Below, one piece after another: positions 42,649-46,343 of a stretch of 46,343 nt of DNA (its first letter is position 1; each line of letters opens with the position of its first letter). Below the pieces are notes generated by a model. That model was given only the letters and a program-made list of their open reading frames with translations, had not been told where the DNA came from and ran no database searches. A program made the position numbers and the translations under genes. The stretch is from Peptococcaceae bacterium (lineage in GTDB: Bacteria > Bacillota > UBA994): NCBI GenBank assembly GCA_018334055.1, contig JAGXSS010000017.1, positions 1 through 46,343 of the forward strand, in the 5' to 3' direction.

Positions 42649-42939
42649 TTAGTGGTACTTAATCTGCAGGCCGCGCTCCATAGTGACGATAGTAAAGCCT
42701 AATTTTTTCAAATAGGCATTGGCCTCGCCCCCACCGCCGAGAGCGGTGGGGTGCAGTTCCCACCCATTGGCAAAAGTATTGGCCACCGCCAACACATATC
42801 GGGGCGGGTAGCCCCTGTCCCCATGGGCAAGCAAGTACCTGGTCGATTGCCTCCGCCTTGGCGCTCCGCTCCGTGCCAATTTTTCCAGAGCTCTCAGCAC
42901 ATCTTCCCGACTTATATTATCCGGAATCACTGCTACCAC
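42649..42939 (-). CDS. Stand-alone McrA-head-like N-terminal domain protein
   Basis: 96 aa. The pattern GYPPRYVLAVANTFANG, LHPTALGGGGEANAYLKKLG resembles the N-terminal head domain found at the front of ScoMcrA-like modified-DNA restriction endonucleases. Here there is no nuclease domain: the frame stops right after ERGLQIKYH, and the next gene is psuK. It may be a truncated restriction gene or a genuine small DNA-binding protein. GTG start at 42939 (or 42930), with GGGGGCGGGT upstream and an extended -10 promoter 21 bp before it. A 9-bp perfect inverted repeat (CCCCACCGC, 42729-42751) lies in the coding region. Confidence 0.55.
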   Translation of the reverse strand: MVAVIPDNISREDVLRALEKLARSGAPRRRQSTRYLLAHGDRGYPPRYVLAVANTFANGWELHPTALGGGGEANAYLKKLGFTIVTMERGLQIKYH

Positions 42940-42959
42940 CCGCCCCCGGTTGATGCTTT

Positions 42960-42968
42960 ATTATACCA
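42960..42968 (-). promoter_or_regulatory. Extended -10 promoter for the psu/ABC/maturation block
   Basis: On the minus strand TGG precedes a perfect TATAAT, an extended -10, about 21 bp before the 96-aa gene. The -35 region (TTGAGG with a 20-bp spacer) is weak. This is the best promoter seen upstream of the block down to 34594. Confidence 0.55.
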
Positions 42969-43130
42969 TCAATGGGGTGCTACAGCCTCAAGTGCCCCAA
43001 CTTTTACAGTTTAAGATGAACTAAAAAACCCATAGTCGTTTAAGCTAAAGGCTTCTTCGTGCTTGATCGTCTCCCTCCACCCGTCCGTGAAACATGCAGC
43101 ACCAGCGAATGCGGGGACTAAAAATCAACC

Positions 43131-43574
43131 TTATAATATCCCCTTACCCGGACATGATGCGAAAAAGCGAGGCTGGGTGTCGTCTCGAAACATAGCACAC
43201 GGTATTCGCAACTTGCGGAGGAAACGGTGTGCCAGGTCGGTGCCCCTATCGAAGATTTGATTATCGCCAGATAAGATGACGCCGAAGAAATAGAAAACTA
43301 TAATACACAGTGACGTTAATCGCAGGTTCTGAGCCGTCGTAGGGGCGGTTAGTGGGATAGCGCCTTGAAGAGGTGGCTGCAAAGGCTTTCTGCCTAGCTG
43401 ATACGGACCATCAGCCGGATCCGGAGATCTAATAACATGGACCCTAGGGTCAGGAGGGTCCGAAAGCCAGGCGTTGATGCTTTCGTAGTATGCACCCACG
43501 AACGTTGCAGTCTGAACCTTCACGAATGGTCGCCGGATCGAAGGTGCATCGTCCAATTGCACGTTGACATACAT
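43131..43574 (-). CDS. Possible hypothetical protein
   Basis: 147 aa if real. The first half reads like protein (VKVQTATFVGAYYESINAWL) and is preceded by AGGA at suitable spacing before ATG 43574. The second half contains a short hydrophobic run (SLCIIVFYFFGVIL) and is less convincing. No family recognised; could be the remains of a secreted protein gene. No operon partners. Confidence 0.25.
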   Translation of the reverse strand: MYVNVQLDDAPSIRRPFVKVQTATFVGAYYESINAWLSDPPDPRVHVIRSPDPADGPYQLGRKPLQPPLQGAIPLTAPTTAQNLRLTSLCIIVFYFFGVILSGDNQIFDRGTDLAHRFLRKLRIPCAMFRDDTQPRFFASCPGKGIL

Positions 43575-43600
43575 AAGCTGTCCTGACCGGAGGGATATGC

Positions 43601-43708
43601 ATGCAATGTGAATTCAACCTACACTCGTCACAGTATGATTACCGTCTGGCAGAATATGTCATTGAGTATACCATGACAATGGAGACACATGGGTATGGAT
43701 CCGCATAG
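43601..43708 (+). CDS. Possible small ORF (35 aa)
   Basis: ATG 43601 has GGAGGG about 7 bases upstream, an unusually good ribosome binding site for this stretch, and the frame (MQCEFNLHSSQYDYRLAEYV...) ends at TAG 43706. No similarity recognised. It might be a leader, a truncated 5' gene end or chance. Confidence 0.25.
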   Translation: MQCEFNLHSSQYDYRLAEYVIEYTMTMETHGYGSA

Positions 43709-43956
43709 GTGCGGTTATTTTGTGTTTAAGTCTGCAATCGCTCACAATTATGACCATCTCCACCCACTTTAAGCAAAGTTGTTGCCGGCAAGTTGGATTT
43801 TAACACAGTCTGCCGTCCCCTTTGTCGTGTCGCACTCTGGTATCAGGGCAGAGTATCTTATGGCCTGAAATAACACTAATTGCCTAGAAGGAAAAAAAGT
43901 ACATGTATAGAATATAAGGTGATAACAAAAGATGATTCCACTGCAGTAAGTAAGTT

Positions 43957-44055
43957 CTACTTTTTTTCATTCTTAATTACTCTCAGTCCTGCTCCAAGGA
44001 CGACAGTGTAATACACCGTCGCTACGAAAAGCATGATTATCGGTCGTAGCGACAT
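43957..44055 (-). CDS. Possible tiny single-pass membrane protein (32 aa)
   Basis: The frame from ATG 44055 to TAG 43957 gives a short basic start (MSLRP), one hydrophobic helix (IIMLFVATVYYTVVLGAGL) and a basic end (RVIKNEKK), the layout of many bacterial micro-membrane proteins. No clear ribosome binding site is visible. Its start codon lies in one arm of a perfect 9-bp inverted repeat that could control initiation. Identity unknown; chance is possible in so short a frame. Confidence 0.4.
   Translation of the reverse strand: MSLRPIIMLFVATVYYTVVLGAGLRVIKNEKK
44018..44053. repeat. Perfect 9-bp inverted repeat
   Basis: GTCGCTACG (44018-44026) and CGTAGCGAC (44045-44053) are exact inverse complements separated by 18 bases. 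One arm overlaps the start codon of the small minus-strand ORF. Confidence 0.7.
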
Positions 44056-44139
44056 GCCATTAGAGTGTTATTTTAGCATATTTAAAATCTATTACCATTG
44101 GGAATGCTTTATAGGCACCATTGTTTGGCTATCTTATGA

Positions 44140-44730
44140 TTTGTTGCGGCAGAGTCTGTGGCATTAAACTTGGATGATCGGGATCGGGTGGAAACCACGA
44201 GTCTTGTGGGGCATAGCGGAGGTTCAGGTTCTGGAGAAGCATCCTACGGTATTCACCCCAGCGTTTCTATAGACACGTTGCAACATATGCAAATGGGGAG
44301 GATACGGCCTACATCACTATCAGGAGCTTTCCCGGACCACCCGATCCAGCACCCAACAACAATCTAGTCATCAGGATAAGGGGCCTTCGCAATCAACAGC
44401 CCCAGTTCCCTGTGTTTGGTGATGTCAAAGTGTGGTACAGGACTACCAGTAACACATGGGCAAGCGCCAACATGTCTACCCTCCTCAACTCCACATTCCC
44501 TACCCTCGCATTCTATATCAGCTCGGTCACCAGCGACTGGGGCTCTCCCAACACTGCATACCGAGGGGAAGTTTTTAGTGGTGTACTGTGATACGCCACA
44601 CGCATTAGCTGAAATGAGCAGAGGTCGCCCCATCTTGTTCGGAGGTTATCTTGTTAAAGAGTCATATAAGGGATACCCAACATATCAAATTTCACCGTAC
44701 ACAGCAACTCCGCTAGATGTTCCCAATTAG
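44140..44730 (+). pseudogene. Frameshifted first copy of the constant-tail gene family
   Basis: Protein-like sequence runs in three joined frames with no start: AAESVALNLDDRDRVETT up to about 44276, then a shifted frame (VATYANGEDTAYITI, FGDVKVWYRTTSNTWASANM, ISSVTSDWGSPNTAY) to about 44565, then the original frame with the conserved tail (LVVYCDTPHALAEM ... YTATPLDVPN, stop 44728-44730). The tail is almost identical to that of the intact gene at 44739-45230; the middle is unrelated to it. I read it as a decayed or recombined member of the family. No 5' leader is left. Confidence 0.7.
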
Positions 44731-44899
44731 GAGGAAATATGATGAAGGCTAAAGTGGTTTGGGCTATAGTTGCTGTTATTGTCATCACAGCAACAGCAGT
44801 CGTGGTGAGTAACCGTGTTTTCTCACCACAGGAAGCTGGTGCTCTGGTCATTACACAAATTGAAATCCCCGGCCGCTTTGGCATTGTCGGCATTTCCGG
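44565..44899 (+). repeat. Direct repeat copy A (constant tail + leader)
   Basis: 335 bp that recur exactly 500 bp downstream (45065-45399). The unit covers the 3' tail of one gene, the 8-bp spacer with its GGAGG and the first ~54 codons of the next gene. I count four mismatches in the ~174 bp before the ATG and more within the leader codons. Confidence 0.9.
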
Positions 44900-45230
44900 A
44901 CACGACTTAGAATCGTTGGCCGCAGATTACGTTCCTCTTTGTGAAGCTGGCGAGAAAATTTACGCGTCTTTTAATGCCACCAAGAAACCCTTTGACTACG
45001 ATGCGACGGCAACCATTGTCAAACAACTGGGGAAAGAGCACTGGTTAGTACGGGACATGACCACGGGGAAGCTTTTAGTGGTGTACTGTGATACGCCACA
45101 CGCATTAGCTGAAATGAGCAGAGGTCGCCCCTTCTTGTTCGGAGGTTATCTTGTTAAAGAGTCATATAAGGGATACCCAACATATCAGATTTCACCGTAC
45201 ACAGCAACTCCGCTAGATGTTCCCAATTAG
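44739..45230 (+). CDS. Small membrane-anchored protein, constant leader and tail
   Basis: 163 aa. One N-terminal helix (VVWAIVAVIVITATAVVVSN) places the rest outside the membrane or in a signal-anchor topology. A leader block GALVITQIEIPGRFGIVG follows, then a middle of about 55 aa unique to this copy (ESLAADYVPLCEAGEKIYAS), then the tail LVVYCDTPHALAEMSRGRPF to YTATPLDVPN. GGAGG lies 5-8 bases before ATG 44739. Its tail matches the upstream pseudogene and its leader matches the downstream gene. Family and function unrecognised. Confidence 0.75.
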   Translation: MMKAKVVWAIVAVIVITATAVVVSNRVFSPQEAGALVITQIEIPGRFGIVGISGHDLESLAADYVPLCEAGEKIYASFNATKKPFDYDATATIVKQLGKEHWLVRDMTTGKLLVVYCDTPHALAEMSRGRPFLFGGYLVKESYKGYPTYQISPYTATPLDVPN

Positions 45231-45399
45231 GAGGGAATATGATAAAAGTTAAAGTGGTTTGGGCTATAGTTGTCGTTATTGTCATCACAGCAACAGCTGT
45301 TGTGGTGAGTAACCGTGTTTTCTCACCGCAGGAGGCTGGTGCTCTGGTCATTGCACAAATTGAAATCCCCGGCCGCTTTGGCATTGTTGGCCTTTCCGG
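45065..45399 (+). repeat. Direct repeat copy B (constant tail + leader)
   Basis: Second copy of the 335-bp repeat at a 500-bp offset. After 45399 the sequence diverges completely from copy A, within the same relative codon (after the VGxSG residues). Confidence 0.9.
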
Positions 45400-46192
45400 C
45401 ACAGGGCCGAGGAACCCCAAAGTCACGCATACTGCTGTAGGGGGTCAAGAAATAGTCTTGACCTTTTCGGAGTTACTCGAACCCGGGCAGAACTTGGCCT
45501 TGATGTACCTGCAAATGGGGCATCATGTAGGGATAGGTGGCGAGAGAGCAGCGATAGATGACTATTACATAGAAGGCAACAGACTAGTGGTCATTGCCAG
45601 GCGAGGCGGCATCCCCACTCAGTTCGTGAGCCTTTTCATCCCGGCGGGAATACGTAGTGCCAAGGGAACTGTAATGGATGAGAGTGTACACATTTTTTTC
45701 AGCACTTCGGCCTTGTTGGGCCCCCATCTGCTCTGGAATCTGGTGTCTTTGACTCCCTCCGAGACAGGCCAGCGACCGTCATTAGTTATCCCCCGGCAGT
45801 GGGGGGACGAAAGAAAAGTTATGTATGCGAAGACCCACACAGCGCTCCGAGATGCCTCCGGAAAAGTTGCCCGCATAATTCAGGCAGGAGAAAACGCCCA
45901 TCTACTTGCGGACGATGGCTCGACATCTCGGGTCAGACTATACCGGCAAGAAAACTCGCCTTTCGCTGAAAGTATTGATGAGGCCACTGACATCTATACG
46001 AGTCCTTTCATACAGGCAGAAGAAGGTTATGTCTCATCTGCAGATTTGGCAGAAGTTCCTATCCCCTTGAACCGGTATATTTACCGAAAGTGCCGTAAAG
46101 CCCCTTGCTTCAGCTATGGGAATATAAGGCACAACCTATTGGAGAACTCGATGTTTTTCAATAGGTTTAAATCTTTTGATTGTATAATATAG
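45239..46192 (+). CDS. Membrane-anchored protein with constant leader, truncated by IS200-like insertion
   Basis: Apparent 317 aa. It shares the leader helix and GALVIAQIEIPGRFGIVG block with the preceding gene, then has a different, longer body: a segment ending HVGIGGERAAIDDYYIEG, VVIARRGGIPTQFVSLFIPA, SVHIFFSTSALLG, and a later region with a small beta-barrel look (YTSPFIQAEEGYVSSADLAE). From about residue 282 (YRKCRKAPCFSYGN onward) the codons fall in sequence typical of an IS200-type left end, so the true C-terminus, perhaps including the family tail, is lost. GGAGG precedes ATG 45239. Function unknown. Confidence 0.7.
   Translation: MIKVKVVWAIVVVIVITATAVVVSNRVFSPQEAGALVIAQIEIPGRFGIVGLSGTGPRNPKVTHTAVGGQEIVLTFSELLEPGQNLALMYLQMGHHVGIGGERAAIDDYYIEGNRLVVIARRGGIPTQFVSLFIPAGIRSAKGTVMDESVHIFFSTSALLGPHLLWNLVSLTPSETGQRPSLVIPRQWGDERKVMYAKTHTALRDASGKVARIIQAGENAHLLADDGSTSRVRLYRQENSPFAESIDEATDIYTSPFIQAEEGYVSSADLAEVPIPLNRYIYRKCRKAPCFSYGNIRHNLLENSMFFNRFKSFDCII
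46133..46167. repeat. Perfect inverted repeat upstream of tnpA
   Basis: AACCTATTG (46133-46141) and CAATAGGTT (46159-46167) are exact inverse complements around a 17-base loop. In IS200 elements such a structure blocks incoming transcription and limits transposase expression. A TATAAT at 46184-46189 between it and tnpA could be the transposase -10. Confidence 0.7.
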
Positions 46193-46214
46193 AAATATGT
46201 AGCATAATGCATAT

Positions 46215-46343
46215 ATGAACACTAAATTCAAGTCGAACAACAACGTTGTGTACTCTTGCAAGTACCATGTGGTCTGGTGTCCTAAGTATCGCAGGAAGGT
46301 TTTGGTCGATGATGTAGAACGGCGATTAAAGGAGTTGGTTGCA
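46215..46343 (+). CDS. tnpA: IS200/IS605 family transposase TnpA (N-terminal part)
   Basis: ATG 46215 begins MNTKFKSNNNVVYSCKYHVV, followed by WCPKYRRKVL and DDVERRLKEL; the frame stays open for 43 codons to the window edge. KYHVVWCPKYRR is the standard opening of the small (~140-155 aa) Y1 HUH transposase that moves single-stranded copies by peel-and-paste. The HUH histidines and the catalytic Tyr lie beyond the window, so activity cannot be judged. Confidence 0.92.
   Translation, partial: MNTKFKSNNNVVYSCKYHVVWCPKYRRKVLVDDVERRLKELVA

Larger units (their letters stand above)
43000..43956. other. Gene-poor stretch with weak ORFs
   Basis: Nearly 1 kb without a recognisable gene. Candidate frames are a 147-codon minus-strand ORF (43131-43574) and a 35-codon plus-strand ORF (43601-43708), listed separately at low confidence. 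No tRNA, terminal inverted repeat or known insertion sequence was recognised. Composition is more AT-rich than the core region, which fits accessory or decaying DNA. Confidence 0.5.
46085..46343 (+). mobile_element. IS200/IS605-like insertion sequence, left end (partial)
   Basis: A subterminal imperfect hairpin (AAAGCCCCTTGCTTCAGCTA, 46097-46116, followed by TGGG) resembles the left-end hairpin bound by IS200/IS605 transposases, flanked by GTGCC/GGCAC arms (46090-46132). A second, perfect inverted repeat and then tnpA follow. The exact left boundary is not certain; TTAC at 46081-46084 could be the target tetranucleotide. The element runs off the window. Confidence 0.7.

Noticed and set aside
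43063-43260. Plus-strand ORF in the gene-poor stretch
   Set aside because: No ribosome binding site or family; overlaps another weak frame on the opposite strand.
44158-44367. Separate 69-aa gene starting at GTG 44158
   Set aside because: The frame is open further upstream without a start and its 3' part is contradicted by a better coding frame from 44277; treated as part of a frameshifted pseudogene.

Overview
The window looks like chromosome of an anaerobic Bacillota (Clostridia-type) bacterium with moderately high GC. Pointers are a ferredoxin-fused EtfA with EtfB and an acyl-CoA dehydrogenase, an FtsEX operon with a PcsB/CwlO-type coiled coil, a YerB-like DUF3048 domain, a molybdenum hydroxylase with the maturation proteins (YqeB, YqeC, XdhC) usually linked to selenium-dependent enzymes, NCS2 and Tup-type transporters, and an IS200-like element. 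The species cannot be told from the sequence.

Layout. 1-848 is a tandem array of about nine 93-96 bp GC-rich units with a four-unit (379 bp) higher-order period; it ends against the 3' remnant of a lost gene (849-1007). 1048-3480 encodes a soluble chemoreceptor-type signalling domain fused to a family-5 solute-binding domain. 3520-12123 (minus) is one co-oriented block: TetR regulator, a complete branched-chain-amino-acid-type ABC importer (livK, G, F, H, M), a KASIII-like condensing enzyme, an alpha/beta hydrolase and a CoA-transferase. A large catalase (12354-14471) diverges from the regulator across a promoter region with a PerR-box-like palindrome. 14800-18474 (minus) carries a MaoC-type hydratase, acyl-CoA dehydrogenase and EtfBA, a compact acyl-CoA oxidation unit.

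18849-22787 (plus) holds an EamA transporter and then ftsE-ftsX and a third, translationally coupled gene that joins a PcsB/CwlO-like coiled coil to DUF3048 instead of a known peptidoglycan hydrolase domain. 22774-25774 (minus) holds an MFS exporter, a small basic protein, a cysteine-rich Fe-S protein and a membrane-anchored phosphoesterase. 25915-26207 is the wreck of a prolyl oligopeptidase gene.

26211-33630 (minus) is a purine or N-heterocycle type cluster: nitrilase-family amidase, three-subunit molybdenum hydroxylase, NCS2 permease, then tungstate/molybdate-type tupB and tupC without tupA. A cyclase-family hydrolase (33804-34589) faces the other way. 34594-38939 (minus) supplies cofactor maturation: YqeB, an XdhC with unusual domain order, a YqeC-MocA fusion and a MoeA-like protein with a cysteine-rich tail. 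An ABC-2 exporter pair, pseudouridine catabolism genes (psuG and a PfkB kinase) and a stand-alone McrA-head-like domain precede them on the same strand.

42940-46343 is accessory DNA: about 1 kb with weak or decayed ORFs, a possible tiny membrane protein, and a tandem family of small membrane-anchored proteins whose 3' tail and 5' leader are nearly identical between copies while their middles are unrelated. The last copy is cut by an IS200-like insertion whose tnpA runs off the window.
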